This document shows, one piece after another, positions 8,987-18,647 of a DNA stretch of 64,000 nt (position 1 is the first letter of the stretch; each line of letters begins with the position of its first letter). The DNA lies in assembly GCA_028690155.1 (NCBI GenBank), contig JAQVBU010000006.1, positions 60,593-124,592 on the forward strand, given 5' to 3'. The DNA comes from Alphaproteobacteria bacterium (lineage in GTDB: Bacteria; Pseudomonadota; Alphaproteobacteria; UBA9219). Position numbers and translations under genes: made by a program. Under the pieces are notes generated by a model that worked only from the letters and a program-made list of their open reading frames with translations, was not told the origin of the DNA and did not search any database.

Positions 8987-9755
8987 ATTCCTCTATGTCG
9001 AGCACAACCGGCGTGTGGTCGGAGGCTTTCTCCTGTCCTCGAGGCGCCTTGTCGATGGTGCAGTCTTTAACCTTATCCACCGCTTCGGGCGATAAAAGGA
9101 AATGGTCCAGACGGAGCCCCCTGTCCTGCGCCCAAGCGTTATTCTTGTAGTCCCAAAAACTGTAGGCTCTTTCTTCGGGGTGAAGCACTCGGAAAATCTC
9201 CGTATAGCCCAAATTCAAAACCTCTCGAAAGGCCGCCCGAACATCCTTGTGGTAAAGCGCGTCCCCTTCCCATTTTGTGATATCGTCCGCGTCCAACGCG
9301 CCTTGCAACACGTTGAAATCTCCCCCTAAAACCACAAGCTCTTCGCCTTTGAGAAGCTTGGCGGCATGGGCTTTGAAGCGTTTGAACCAATCGAGTTTGT
9401 ACGTAAATTTATCCGTGTCCACGGGATTGCCGTTCGGCACATAAACCGACGCCACACGTACGCCTTTGATCCGCGCTTCCAGATATCGGGCTTGGGAATC
9501 GTCCTTGAACGTCGGCAGATTTTCGCACACCGACTCGATCGGATAAAGGCTGGCAATCGCCACGCCGTTATAACTCCGTTGTCCGAAGGCATACACCTTA
9601 TAGCCGGCCGCCAAAAAATCCATCGCCGGAAATTCTTGACTCTCGCACTTGATCTCCTGCATCAACAGAACATCCGGCTTTGCCTTTTCAAGCCAATCAA
9701 GAATCCCCGGAAGACGCATCCGGATCGAATTGATATTCCATGTCGCCAAACGCAT
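8985..9755 (-). CDS. xthA: Exodeoxyribonuclease III
   Basis: This is an apurinic/apyrimidinic endonuclease and 3'-5' exonuclease of base-excision repair, 256 residues as usual. The sequence starts MRLATWNINSIRMRL, and contains LLMQEIK (metal-binding Glu), YVPNG, GGDFNV and the C-terminal SDHTPVV with the catalytic Asp-His pair. The start at 9755 is the family-typical one; an in-frame ATG ten codons upstream gives an extension unlike relatives. It stands between proS (same strand) and a divergent methyltransferase gene. Confidence 0.95.
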   Translation of the reverse strand: MRLATWNINSIRMRLPGILDWLEKAKPDVLLMQEIKCESQEFPAMDFLAAGYKVYAFGQRSYNGVAIASLYPIESVCENLPTFKDDSQARYLEARIKGVRVASVYVPNGNPVDTDKFTYKLDWFKRFKAHAAKLLKGEELVVLGGDFNVLQGALDADDITKWEGDALYHKDVRAAFREVLNLGYTEIFRVLHPEERAYSFWDYKNNAWAQDRGLRLDHFLLSPEAVDKVKDCTIDKAPRGQEKASDHTPVVLDIEE

Positions 9756-9816
9756 GTTTCTTCCTCGCTCGATGGTCGAGTCCACCCTTCACTCTTTCAT
9801 TATAAACCGCCTCCGC

Positions 9817-10479
9817 ATGTTTAAAAACGTTCTTCTTTTCAACCGAAGGATTCTGGATTTTATAGGCCTTTTCGCCGTCTTTCTTCTTGCGGAAGCGGCG
9901 TGGAGGCTCATTCACCCTTTGACGTTTCTTTCCTCCGTCGCCCTTCTTTTCGTCGTCTATGCCGCAGGCCGCATCCTTTTCGAGCTTACCCTTAACCGGA
10001 ACAAGGTTCCTTCCATTTCAACATGCTTTGCCGGGCGACGTAAAATCGCCGCCCTTCTTAAACAAGACGCCCATCGCCGCAACCGTCAGGATCTTACCGT
10101 CTTCGATCTCGGCTCCGGTTACGGATTCCTCGCCAACCGCATCGCGCACGCCCTTCCCGCCTCGCACGTGAAGGGCTTCGATATTGCGCCTTTTCCCCTG
10201 GCTTGCGCGTCCTTTGTCCAACGCGTCTTGGGGCCTTCGAATCTTGCTTTTGAACGCGCCGACTTTTTCAAAACAGACTGCTCCGACGCCGATGCCGTCG
10301 TCTTTTATCTTACCCCTTCGCTTGCCATCCGCGTTGGCGAAAAACTCGACCGCGAGCTTAAGCCGGGAAGCCTTGTCATTTCTCACACGTTTCCTGTGGG
10401 CGGCGCTTGGACGCCTGCCGAAACGGTAAGGTTCTTTTCGCCTTTCAAAGAAACGCTTTACGTCTATCGAAAAAACTAG
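9817..10479 (+). CDS. Membrane-anchored class I SAM-dependent methyltransferase
   Basis: This is a 220-residue protein with two predicted membrane helices (about residues 10-30 and 36-55) followed by a cytosolic Rossmann-type methyltransferase domain. Motif I is FDLGSGYGFLA near residue 95, and an acidic residue follows at the end of the next strand (GFDIAPF). Small family members with this architecture are annotated only as class I methyltransferases; the substrate is not known. The ATG at 9817 was chosen because an upstream extension would run antisense into xthA. It ends 4 bases inside the convergent lytic transglycosylase gene. Confidence 0.7.
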   Translation: MFKNVLLFNRRILDFIGLFAVFLLAEAAWRLIHPLTFLSSVALLFVVYAAGRILFELTLNRNKVPSISTCFAGRRKIAALLKQDAHRRNRQDLTVFDLGSGYGFLANRIAHALPASHVKGFDIAPFPLACASFVQRVLGPSNLAFERADFFKTDCSDADAVVFYLTPSLAIRVGEKLDRELKPGSLVISHTFPVGGAWTPAETVRFFSPFKETLYVYRKN

Positions 10480-11453
10480 GCGTAAGCCGCGTATGCTTTT
10501 TGTCGCGCATAAAAGGCCGGAAGCGTGCTTTCCGAAAAAGCATCCGTGTCCTCTTGACCAAACAAAATCGCGTCCATCAACGTGTTGTTTTGAATCGAGG
10601 CCACCGCCTGCGTCAGAGGGGTTTCGATCGCTTCGGATTCGGGCGATTCGGACAATCCCGACGCCCTCGGCATAAGATGCGCTACCGTTAAAACGGTTTC
10701 CCTTCTGGCACCGTCGGGCGCGCGCACGGGCCGGACAATCGCTTGGACGGGGGCGGCTTGAGCCGCTTCGGACATCAGGCTTGCGATGCGGCGAGCCGGA
10801 TCGGCAAACTTCTCCGCAAACCGCCCGTAAATCTGGGCAAACGTGCGGGGGCTTCCGGTTTTGTCATAAAAAATCGATTCGTTCGCGTCGGCCGCTTGGG
10901 GAAGCACCGATGCCGCGGACGCATTGGGGGTCTCGCGAAGACGCGCCAGAAAACGAGCCGCGCCTGTCGCGCCTAAAAAATGCGCCAAATATAATTCCGT
11001 TCCGCCGATCGTACCGCCAACCGTGCGCGCCAGATGCGCCGCGTTTTCTTTGTCAAGTTCGCCCGCCATCTCGGCCGAAATTTTCGGATTCTTCCGAAGC
11101 GCCAGAATCGCTTTGCACACCACCGGATTCTCGACTCTGAGGCGTCCTTGCACGTCCGACCGGATGGAGCGCGCATATCGGGCAAGGCCGTATTCTTCGC
11201 CATGCTCTTTGATCATGTGCAGCCACGTTTGCTCCGTAAATTGAAACAGGCCCGTCGCACTGCTGCTCGACGCCTTGGCTACCGGATCAAAGCTGCTTTC
11301 CTGCGAGGCTTTCTGCATCAGATAGGAAAAATCAACCCCCGTCCTTACCGCTGCGCTTTGAATCGCTCGCACCACAGGCGTCGGGGCAAGCCCATTATCC
11401 GCCTGTTCTTTAAGCGAATTTATCGCTGTCGCCGCAAGAGATTCCGCGCCCAC
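10476..11453 (-). CDS. Lytic transglycosylase-like protein (SLT fold)
   Basis: This is a 325-residue protein with a goose-lysozyme/SLT-like N-terminal half. Residues 35-75 contain YLMQKASQESSFDP (catalytic Glu in QESSFDP) and ATGLFQFTEQTW, the canonical SLT block. Such enzymes cleave peptidoglycan glycan strands. There is no signal peptide at the chosen start, so export may depend on a specialised system, or the true start may differ. The C-terminal 130 residues are Ala-rich and look disordered, ending in a Tyr/Ala-rich tail. Flagellar and secretion-associated muramidases share this form, but no partner gene is adjacent. Confidence 0.75.
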   Translation of the reverse strand: MGAESLAATAINSLKEQADNGLAPTPVVRAIQSAAVRTGVDFSYLMQKASQESSFDPVAKASSSSATGLFQFTEQTWLHMIKEHGEEYGLARYARSIRSDVQGRLRVENPVVCKAILALRKNPKISAEMAGELDKENAAHLARTVGGTIGGTELYLAHFLGATGAARFLARLRETPNASAASVLPQAADANESIFYDKTGSPRTFAQIYGRFAEKFADPARRIASLMSEAAQAAPVQAIVRPVRAPDGARRETVLTVAHLMPRASGLSESPESEAIETPLTQAVASIQNNTLMDAILFGQEDTDAFSESTLPAFYARQKAYAAYA

Positions 11454-11635
11454 GGGGGCCTCCTTTCCGTTTCACCCCCCTAACTTTGCAACCGCCATGC
11501 CAAAATGCGAATCTCGCCCCCCGCTCCCCCCATCCGATTGAATTAACCAAAAATATTGGAAATTCTGACGCCTTGCGGCATACTCTTTTTCCCTACCTTT
11601 TCTTTCAACGTTTCTTTCCAACTTTGCGAGGCATG

Positions 11636-13438
11636 ATGCCCTTCCCTTATTCCCCCCCCCTTACCGAAATTCGTTTTGTCCTTAATCGTCTTATTGGGCT
11701 CGACAAAATCACGAGCCTCCCCGGCTATGATTCCCTTTCGGATGACCTGCTCGATGCCGTTCTTACCGAGGCCGGAAAAATCGCTTCCGAAGTCTTTGCC
11801 CCCTTGAACGATGTCGGCGACAAGAACGGCATCAAGTTTGCCGATGGCAAGATCACCATGCCGCCCGGCTTTAAGGATGCTTATCGCGCCTATATCGACG
11901 GCGGGTGGAACGGCCTTCAAGTCGAGGAACAATTCGGCGGTCAAGGCCTTCCGGCCATCGTGGGCATGGCCGTCGCCGAAATGGTTCAAGCCGCCAACGT
12001 CGCGCTTGCCCTTTGCCCCATGCTTAACGGCGGCGCGATCGAGCTTATCTCCTCCCACGCTGACGAAGCCACCAAAGCCAAGTACTTGCCCAAGCTCGTC
12101 AGCGGCGAATGGGGCGGTACCATGAACCTGACCGAATCCCAAGCCGGATCGGATGTCGGCGCCGTCAAAGCCAAGGCGATCAAGGAAGACGATCACTATC
12201 TGATCACCGGACAAAAGATCTTCATCAGCTATGGCGATCACGACATGGTCGAGAACGTCGTTCACCTCGTTCTCGCCCGGCTGCCCGACGCACCGGCAGG
12301 CACCAAAGGGCTTTCCTTGTTCCTTGTTCCCAAATTCCTCGTCAACGACGACGGATCCTTGGGGCCCAACAACGAAGTCAGCGTCGTCTCGGTTGAACAT
12401 AAGCTTGGCCAACACAGCAGCCCAACCTGCGTCATGGCCTTTGGCGACAAGAAAGGCTCCGTCGGCTATCTGGTTGGCAAAGAAAACGGCGGTATCGCCG
12501 CCATGTTCACCATGATGAACAACGCCCGCATGAACGTCGGCGTTCAAGGCCTCGGCGTTATGGAACGCGCCTTCCAGCACGCGCGTGATTACGCCAAGTT
12601 CCGTGTGCAGAGTGCGCCTATCGATGACCGGAAAGGCAACCCCGTCACCATCATCAATCATCCCGACGTAAGGCGCATGCTGCTCGATATGAAATCCCAT
12701 ACCGAAGCCGGGCGCGCCATCGCCTATCACTGCGCGCTGGCCATCGACACCATGCGCAAAGCCCAAGACGACGCCGTCAAAACGGCTGCCGCGGCGCGCG
12801 TTGAACTCCTTACGCCTATCGTCAAGGCATGGGTCACCGACCGCTCCTCCGAAGTCGCATCGACCGGCATTCAGGTTTTCGGCGGCGTGGGCTATGTCGA
12901 GGAAGCCGGGGCCGCTCAGCATCTGCGCGACGCCCGCGTTTTGATGATCTATGAAGGCACAAACGGCATTCAGTCCCAAGACCTTACCTTCCGTAAGGTT
13001 CTTCATGATCAAGGAGCCACCTTCCGCGTCATGACCGACGAAATCGACGCCTTTATCAAGAGCGCTTCGCTCGACGACAAGCCTTCTTGCTTTAAAATCA
13101 TGCATGAAAATCTGTCCCATGCGCTGGCCGGGTTGATGGATGCCGCGTTGTGGCTCCTTCAAGACGGCAAAAACAACCCTCTTGCCGCCGCCGCTTCTGC
13201 CACGCCGTTCCTTAAACTCTTCGGCAACGTGCTGGGCGGTTTCTACCTCGTCCGCGAGGCCTTCCTGGCTCAAGACGATCTTGACGCCAAACAGGGCGAT
13301 CCTGAATTCTTGGCCTCAAAAATCGTCACGGCACACTTCTTCGCCACGCACATTTTGCCCCTCACCTCGGGGCTTGCACGCAGCGTTCGCGAGGGTGCCG
13401 AGGCAACGTTGGCCTCAACCGAGACAACGTTCGGTTAG
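11636..13438 (+). CDS. Acyl-CoA dehydrogenase, long form with C-terminal extension (DmdC-like)
   Basis: This is an FAD-dependent acyl-CoA dehydrogenase of 600 residues, longer than the usual 380-400. In order: an N-terminal helical domain, the beta-barrel segment with MNLTESQAGSDVGAV, the helical FAD-binding domain with GVQGLGVMERAF and QVFGGVGYVEE (the GGxGY motif), YEGTNGIQ, and a C-terminal extension of about 130 residues. This architecture fits the DmdC/FadE-like group that acts on 3-methylmercaptopropionyl-CoA or fatty acyl-CoA. Of two adjacent ATGs, the second (11636) has better spacing to GAGG. It is monocistronic and ends at a strong terminator. Confidence 0.88.
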   Translation: MPFPYSPPLTEIRFVLNRLIGLDKITSLPGYDSLSDDLLDAVLTEAGKIASEVFAPLNDVGDKNGIKFADGKITMPPGFKDAYRAYIDGGWNGLQVEEQFGGQGLPAIVGMAVAEMVQAANVALALCPMLNGGAIELISSHADEATKAKYLPKLVSGEWGGTMNLTESQAGSDVGAVKAKAIKEDDHYLITGQKIFISYGDHDMVENVVHLVLARLPDAPAGTKGLSLFLVPKFLVNDDGSLGPNNEVSVVSVEHKLGQHSSPTCVMAFGDKKGSVGYLVGKENGGIAAMFTMMNNARMNVGVQGLGVMERAFQHARDYAKFRVQSAPIDDRKGNPVTIINHPDVRRMLLDMKSHTEAGRAIAYHCALAIDTMRKAQDDAVKTAAAARVELLTPIVKAWVTDRSSEVASTGIQVFGGVGYVEEAGAAQHLRDARVLMIYEGTNGIQSQDLTFRKVLHDQGATFRVMTDEIDAFIKSASLDDKPSCFKIMHENLSHALAGLMDAALWLLQDGKNNPLAAAASATPFLKLFGNVLGGFYLVREAFLAQDDLDAKQGDPEFLASKIVTAHFFATHILPLTSGLARSVREGAEATLASTETTFG

Positions 13439-13463
13439 TCTCTCTACGGGTCGCGTTTTTCAT

Positions 13464-13500
13464 AAAAAGAGATCGGCTCTTTGTGAGTCGGTCTCTTTTT
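13464..13500 (+). terminator. Rho-independent terminator after the acyl-CoA dehydrogenase
   Basis: A 16-bp stem with two G-U wobbles (AAAAAGAGATCGGCTC, loop TTTGT, GAGTCGGTCTCTTTTT) starts 26 bases after the stop codon and ends in a run of five T followed by further T-rich sequence. Confidence 0.85.
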
Positions 13501-13678
13501 CTTTCGCCGCCGATCCTCTGTCTCCCTTAAAATCTATTTTTATCAGTGGGTTAAGGACCGCTCTTGCATTCTCTCCTTTCCCTTTTAAACTTACTAATGT
13601 ATTGGTTGTGGATCTTTTTTTCGAAATTACTTCATGAAGGCGGGGAGCCTGTTTCTTTTCCTCGCGTGGGAGACTTTC

Positions 13679-13969
13679 ATGACAACCCTCTATCCTGTCG
13701 GCAATCACGTCTCGACGACAACGACGGCAACAACATCGACCATTCCGACGACAACGACGGCCTCGAAAACCTCGCCGAGCGCCACAACAACAACCGAAGT
13801 CACCACAACGACGACAACGACCACCACCACAACGACAACGCCGGTTCAACAGAGCTCGTCCTCTTCAGCCTCTGTGCCGTCCCCGGCTCAACAGTCTCCC
13901 GCCGGTTCCGATACGTTGTCCGCCCCGAGTGTTGTTATTCGCGGCACAAGTGTCGATAAAACCGTTTAA
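13679..13969 (+). CDS. Thr-rich low-complexity small protein
   Basis: This 96-codon open frame starts MTTLYPVGNHVS and is followed by about 40 residues that are mostly threonine, including an uninterrupted run of 13, then a Ser/Pro/Gln-rich stretch and a less biased tail ending SVDKTV. A GGGAGA sequence lies at suitable distance before the ATG. The first ten and last twenty residues are not low complexity, and the frame is open through a long ACN repeat, which supports real coding. No signal peptide is visible. Function unknown; Thr-rich linkers are typical O-glycosylation targets, but that is inference. A 15-codon upstream extension also exists. Confidence 0.5.
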   Translation: MTTLYPVGNHVSTTTTATTSTIPTTTTASKTSPSATTTTEVTTTTTTTTTTTTTPVQQSSSSSASVPSPAQQSPAGSDTLSAPSVVIRGTSVDKTV

Positions 13970-14341
13970 AATCAAAAGACATCTCACGACAAAGCCTTTT
14001 GAGTTTTTGGGGAATGTCCTGTTCCCTTTTTCATGTTTTGCTGAGATAACCGAGCAGCAACGGAAGGCGACGTGTAGCAACCTCGGGGCACAGGGTTATA
14101 GCACGACAACAGATGAGCCCTTGTAGACCTAGGGTCCTTTGATGGGGGTCTGGAAAAAGAGAGCTTCTTTTTCTTCTGAAAAGAAGGGAACGGTGCGGTT
14201 TATCTTATTTCTTCCGTAATTCTTCCTTGCCCTTAACATTCTTTTAAGGAATCATTACATATGTGAAATCTTTTGTGAGTCTCCCCTCGCGAAGGAATCG
14301 ACACCCCTGTAGGGTTCCCCAGTCCATGGATTTGAGGTGTT
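13970..14341. other. Intergenic region without a recognised gene
   Basis: These 372 bases contain no ORF with coding character. The part from 14040 to 14160 has a purine-rich, mixed-GC composition unlike the T-rich sequence around it and could be a small RNA, but I recognise no conserved RNA family in it. The last 60 bases must carry the promoter and ribosome-binding site of the gene at 14342. Confidence 0.35.
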
Positions 14342-14620
14342 ATGGTCCAATCTCTCGCCAAGGATGATTTTGATATAGAAGAAGGCTCCCTCTTCCGCCG
14401 GGGTATGGGCGGCTCTCTTTCCGAAATTGCCGAGGTCATCGAAATCGGCCACGACAAAATGGGCATCCCCCATGTTCGCTTCAACGCCCATTTAATGCGC
14501 GGCAACGGCTCGGCCACCGACTCGGAACAGCGAACCCTTTCTCTGGACAGCTTTTGCGCCCGTTATAAAGAACGCGTGCGCTTCAACGAAAAACTTAACC
14601 GGCTAGAATCCGTTCTATAG
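14342..14620 (+). CDS. Unknown 92-residue protein
   Basis: This small acidic-to-neutral protein has no membrane segment and no domain I recognise. A GAGG sequence 5 bases before the ATG and balanced amino-acid composition (a central GIPHVRFNAHL block and a helical tail rich in Arg and Glu) support real coding. It ends 26 bases inside the convergent adk gene. Possibly a conserved hypothetical protein of Alphaproteobacteria; I cannot assign a role. Confidence 0.55.
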   Translation: MVQSLAKDDFDIEEGSLFRRGMGGSLSEIAEVIEIGHDKMGIPHVRFNAHLMRGNGSATDSEQRTLSLDSFCARYKERVRFNEKLNRLESVL

Positions 14621-15242
14621 CTTCCGTCACCGTGTCCATATCGGCCATGCCGTCGATCGAAACCAGCATGCCTTTTTTCGCATAGTACGGCAAAATCGGC
14701 GCCGTTTGTTCGTTAAACGCCTGAAGCCGCGCTTTCATCGTTTCCGCATTGTCATCCGCGCGGCGCTTGAACGACGTCGATCCGCACGCATCGCACACGC
14801 CTTCAACCTTGGGCTTCTTAAAGGTATCGTGGTAGCCCATGCCGCATTTCTCGCACGTAAACCGGCCCGAAACGCGTTCGATCAAGGCCGCTTCGTCGAC
14901 CTTTAGCTCGATGATCTTGTCCAAGGTCTTGCCCTGCTCGGCCAACATCGCGTCCAGCGCTTCGGCTTGGGGAACCGTGCGCGGAAACCCGTCTAAGATA
15001 AAGCCTTTGGCGCAATCTCGCTGCGCAATGCGCTCTTTTATCAGGTTTACCATCAGCGCGTCCGGCACAAGCTTGCCCGCTTCCATGATGCTTTTCGCTT
15101 CAACGCCCAGAGGCGTACCCAATTTCACAGCCGTACGAAGCATGTCTCCCGTCGAGAGTTGGACCATGCCGTATTTCTCTTCCAAAAGCCGAGCTTGCGT
15201 GCCTTTGCCCGCGCCGGGCGCTCCGATCAAAATAATATTCAT
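14595..15242 (-). CDS. adk: Adenylate kinase with zinc-type lid
   Basis: This enzyme catalyses ATP + AMP = 2 ADP. The 215 residues contain the P-loop GAPGAGKGTQA at residues 7-17, FILDGFPRTVPQAEAL, and a long LID domain. The LID carries four cysteines (CEKCGMG and CDACGS), the structural zinc site absent in E. coli Adk. It starts one base after the secY stop, the standard secY-adk linkage. In most Alphaproteobacteria rpsM follows adk; here a convergent unknown gene does. Confidence 0.97.
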   Translation of the reverse strand: MNIILIGAPGAGKGTQARLLEEKYGMVQLSTGDMLRTAVKLGTPLGVEAKSIMEAGKLVPDALMVNLIKERIAQRDCAKGFILDGFPRTVPQAEALDAMLAEQGKTLDKIIELKVDEAALIERVSGRFTCEKCGMGYHDTFKKPKVEGVCDACGSTSFKRRADDNAETMKARLQAFNEQTAPILPYYAKKGMLVSIDGMADMDTVTEAIERILAG

Positions 15243-15243
15243 C

Positions 15244-16584
15244 TTACCGACCTCTCAATTTCGACTTCTTGATCAACCCCTCGTATTGATGGGCGATCAA
15301 ATGCGACTGAATCCTTGAAATGGTATCGATTGTCACGCTCACCACGATCAGGATCGACGTGCCGCCCAGATAAAAAGGTATCGCCCCGCGGCTCATCAGA
15401 AATTCCGGCAAAAGGCAAATCGCCACCAGATACGCCGAGCCCAACACGGTAAGCCTTGTCAGCACATAATCAAAGTAATCAGCCGTATTCTTCCCCGGCC
15501 TTATGCCCGGCACAAAGCCGCCGTACTTCTTCAGATTGTCCGCCGTATCCGTCGGGTTGAACACCACCGCCGTGTAGAAAAACGCAAAGAACACGATCAG
15601 CGCCGCGTAGAGCAGCATGAACAGTGGCTTGCCGTGGCCTAGCATCACCACGATATCCGACAAAATGCCGCCCTTCTCTTGCACGTTCGAGAAGCTGGCC
15701 AACGTCAACGGGAACAGCAACAGCGAACTCGCAAAAATCGGGGGGATCACGCCCGAGGTGTTGATCTTGAGCGGCAAATGCGACGCTTCGCCGCCGAACA
15801 TCTTATTTCCGACCTGACGCTTGGGGTATTGGATCAGAATGCGGCGTTGCGCCCTCTCACACGCGACACATACCGCCAAGACCGCCACCACCAACAGAAG
15901 GATTAAGAAAATAAACCACGACGACATCGCCCCGGTCCGTCCCAATTCCAGAGTCTGGCCCACGGCGTTGGGCAAACCCGCCACAATGCCGGCGTAGATA
16001 ATAAGCGACACGCCGTTGCCGATTCCTCGCGCCGTGATCTGTTCGCCCAGCCACATCAAAAACATCGTGCCGCCCGTCAGCGTGATCATTGTGCTGATCC
16101 GAAAGAACGTGCCCGAAAGAATCACCGCCGATCCCTGTGATCCCATCATGTTTTCAAGCCCCACCGCCAGCGCGTACGACTGTACCGCCGCAAAAAGTAC
16201 CGTCAGATACCGCGAATACTGGTTCAGCTTGACGTGTCCCGATTGGCCTTCTTTCTTAAGCGCTTCGAAGGTCGGTAAAATCGCCGAAAGCAGCTGGACG
16301 ATAATCGATGCCGTGATATAGGGCATCACGCCCAAAGCGAAGATAGTCATACGCTGCAAGGCGCCGCCCGAAAACATGTTGAACATGTCCATGATGCCGC
16401 CGCTGTGGCGTTGAAAAATCTCGCTCAGCATGGCCGGATCAATCCCCGGAACCGGGATATACGTTCCTAACCGGTAGATGATAAGCGCCAAAACGGTAAA
16501 CCAAATCCGGCTTTTAAGTTCGGTCGCCTTGGAAAACGCTGAAAAATTCATATTTGCCGCAAGGGCTTCGGCTGCTGAGGGCAT
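15244..16584 (-). CDS. secY: Protein translocase subunit SecY
   Basis: This is the channel-forming subunit of the SecYEG translocon, 446 residues with ten membrane segments. Typical blocks are YRLGTYIPVPGID in TM1, the plug region after it, GGALQRMTIFALGVMPYI, VSLIIYAGIV, the cytosolic loop with YPKRQVGNKM, and FIPGxRPGKxT-like sequence (FVPGIRPGKNT). It is followed directly by adk. The gene before secY in the spc operon (rplO) is missing; iscR lies divergently 137 bases upstream, so secY has its own promoter here. Confidence 0.97.
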   Translation of the reverse strand: MPSAAEALAANMNFSAFSKATELKSRIWFTVLALIIYRLGTYIPVPGIDPAMLSEIFQRHSGGIMDMFNMFSGGALQRMTIFALGVMPYITASIIVQLLSAILPTFEALKKEGQSGHVKLNQYSRYLTVLFAAVQSYALAVGLENMMGSQGSAVILSGTFFRISTMITLTGGTMFLMWLGEQITARGIGNGVSLIIYAGIVAGLPNAVGQTLELGRTGAMSSWFIFLILLLVVAVLAVCVACERAQRRILIQYPKRQVGNKMFGGEASHLPLKINTSGVIPPIFASSLLLFPLTLASFSNVQEKGGILSDIVVMLGHGKPLFMLLYAALIVFFAFFYTAVVFNPTDTADNLKKYGGFVPGIRPGKNTADYFDYVLTRLTVLGSAYLVAICLLPEFLMSRGAIPFYLGGTSILIVVSVTIDTISRIQSHLIAHQYEGLIKKSKLRGR

Positions 16585-16721
16585 TTTTTCTCGTTCTCGA
16601 CGTTAATAGGAAGGCCTTTATATAGGATCTATAAATCTATAAGACAAGCTGCGCCTTTCGAAAGACTTTTTGGTCGTCGTTTAATCTGGACTTGAGTGGT
16701 ACGAATTGCTAATTTGAGTTT

Positions 16722-17180
16722 ATGTTACGTTTAAGCCGCCTGACCGACTATGCCGTTACGCTTCTCTCCCATATGGGCTCGGAGAAAGGTGTGGATTTGT
16801 GGGCCGCTCCGACGCTGGCCGAACTTTCGGGTCTTTCTCTCCATACGGTCGCTAAGATCTTGAAACTTCTGGCCAAGGCCAAGCTCGTTTCAGCCCAACG
16901 CGGCGCGACGGGCGGCTATCGCCTTTGTGTGCCGCCATCCCAAATTTCCGTCACCGCCATCATTGAAGCTTTGGACGGGCCCATTTCGATCACCGACTGC
17001 TCTTCTCATAATGAGCGCCAAAACTGTAAAATCCAGCATCTTTGCCCTCTTTGCGCCGGGTGGAATAAAGCCAACATTGCCGTACGCGAGGCTTTGTCTC
17101 GCGTGATGCTGGCCGATCTTATGGATCCTTCGCCCTTTTTGGTGTCTTTTTCAAAAAAACATGGGACGGCTTCATCATGA
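16722..17180 (+). CDS. Rrf2-family Fe-S regulator of the suf operon (IscR/SufR-like)
   Basis: This is a 152-residue winged-helix regulator. The first 60 residues ([18 protein letters not shown], then a recognition helix with [13 protein letters not shown]) are the standard Rrf2 DNA-binding domain, and GATGGYRL is the wing. Near residues 93-111 there is a cysteine cluster (C-x7-C-x5-C-x2-C) that would bind an Fe-S cluster; the spacing is not the exact IscR pattern. It overlaps sufB by 4 bases and is the first gene of the operon, so it probably represses or tunes Fe-S assembly according to cluster status. Confidence 0.88.
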   Translation: MLRLSRLTDYAVTLLSHMGSEKGVDLWAAPTLAELSGLSLHTVAKILKLLAKAKLVSAQRGATGGYRLCVPPSQISVTAIIEALDGPISITDCSSHNERQNCKIQHLCPLCAGWNKANIAVREALSRVMLADLMDPSPFLVSFSKKHGTASS

Positions 17181-18646
17181 CCGATACGCCACGTTCCGCC
17201 GCGCTGGAGCTTGCCTCGCAGCCCTATAAATATGGCTTTGTCACGGACGTGCCCTCGGATACCGCGCCTCTAGGCTTGTCCGAAGACACCCTTCGTTTTA
17301 TCTCGACGAAAAAAAACGAGCCTTCGTGGCTTTTGCACTGGCGTCTCGAGGCTTTTCGCGCCTGGACATCGATGAAAGAACCGCGATGGGCCAAGGTGCA
17401 TTACCCGCCCATCGACTATCAGGCGGCGTCTTATTTTTCCGCGCCGAAGGCCGGCCCCAAAACCGGCCCCAAAACGTTGGACGACGTCGATCCCGAAATT
17501 TTGCGCACGTATGAAAAACTCGGCATTCCTTTGCGCGAACAGGAAATCTTGGCCGGGGTTACCGCCCCTTCCGTCGCCGTAGACGCCGTGTTCGACAGCG
17601 TTTCCGTCGCGACCACCTTTAAAAAAGAGCTGGAAAAGCACGGCATCATTTTTTGTCCTATTTCGGAAGCTGTTTTGAAATATCCGGAGATGGTTCAAAA
17701 ATACTTGGGCTCGGTCGTGCCTGTCCGCGATAACTTCTTTGCCGCGTTGAACTCGGCCGTTTTTACCGACGGGTCTTTCGTCTATATCCCGCCGGGCGTC
17801 ACGTGCCCGATGGAGCTCTCGACCTATTTCCGCATCAACGCTAAGAACACGGGCCAATTCGAACGCACCCTTATCGTCGCCGACCATGGCGCTTCGGTCA
17901 GTTACTTAGAGGGCTGCTCGGCGCCGCAACGGGACGAAAACCAACTTCATGCCGCTGTGGTCGAGTTGGTAGCGCTCGACGACGCCTCCATTAAATATTC
18001 AACCGTTCAAAACTGGTATCCCGGCGACAAAAACGGAAAAGGCGGCATTTACAACTTTGTGACTAAGCGCGGTGCTTGCCGCGGAAAACGTTCTAAAATC
18101 TCGTGGACGCAAGTCGAAACCGGCTCGGCCATCACGTGGAAATATCCGAGCTGTATTCTTCAGGGCGACGAAAGCGTCGGCGCTTTCTATTCTGTTGCCG
18201 TCACCAACAACGCCCAGCAAGCCGACACCGGCACCAAAATGATCCACATAGGCAAGAACACGCGTTCGACCATTATTTCAAAAGGCATCAGCGCGGGACG
18301 ATCCCAGAATTCGTACCGAGGGCTTGTCAAAATTTTACGCTCGGCATCCGGCGCGCGCAACAAATCCCAGTGCGACAGTTTGCTGATCGGCGACGCTTGC
18401 GGCGCGCACACTTTTCCGGTCATCGAGTCTCGCCAGCCTTCGGCGCGCGTCGAGCACGAAGCCTCCACCTCGAAGGTCAGCGAAGAACAACTTTTCTATT
18501 GCCGCCAACGCGGGCTTAGTTCCGAAGACGCGATGGCTCTTATCATCGGCGGCTTTTGCCGCGAGGTCTTGCAAGAATTGCCCATGGAGTTCGCCGTCGA
18601 GGCTCAAAAGCTTCTCGGCATCAGTTTGGAAGGAAGCGTCGGTTAA
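17177..18646 (+). CDS. sufB: Fe-S cluster assembly scaffold SufB
   Basis: SufB forms the SufBC2D complex on which new Fe-S clusters are built. The 489 residues match full-length SufB. Diagnostic blocks are an [18 protein letters not shown] segment, [21 protein letters not shown] in the beta-helix, [17 protein letters not shown], and the C-terminal [14 protein letters not shown] and [11 protein letters not shown]. It overlaps the regulator by ATGA and is followed one base later by sufC. Confidence 0.97.
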   Translation: MTDTPRSAALELASQPYKYGFVTDVPSDTAPLGLSEDTLRFISTKKNEPSWLLHWRLEAFRAWTSMKEPRWAKVHYPPIDYQAASYFSAPKAGPKTGPKTLDDVDPEILRTYEKLGIPLREQEILAGVTAPSVAVDAVFDSVSVATTFKKELEKHGIIFCPISEAVLKYPEMVQKYLGSVVPVRDNFFAALNSAVFTDGSFVYIPPGVTCPMELSTYFRINAKNTGQFERTLIVADHGASVSYLEGCSAPQRDENQLHAAVVELVALDDASIKYSTVQNWYPGDKNGKGGIYNFVTKRGACRGKRSKISWTQVETGSAITWKYPSCILQGDESVGAFYSVAVTNNAQQADTGTKMIHIGKNTRSTIISKGISAGRSQNSYRGLVKILRSASGARNKSQCDSLLIGDACGAHTFPVIESRQPSARVEHEASTSKVSEEQLFYCRQRGLSSEDAMALIIGGFCREVLQELPMEFAVEAQKLLGISLEGSVG

Positions 18647-18647
18647 C

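Noticed and set aside
11543-13273. 576-codon open frame opposite the acyl-CoA dehydrogenase
   Set aside because: The product is rich in Asp, His and Gly as expected for the antisense of this codon use, with no recognisable domain. The plus strand encodes a clear ACAD.
14040-14200. Possible structured RNA (4.5S, 6S or tmRNA) between 13970 and 14341
   Set aside because: I found none of the conserved sequences of these RNAs; only a mixed-composition stretch remains.
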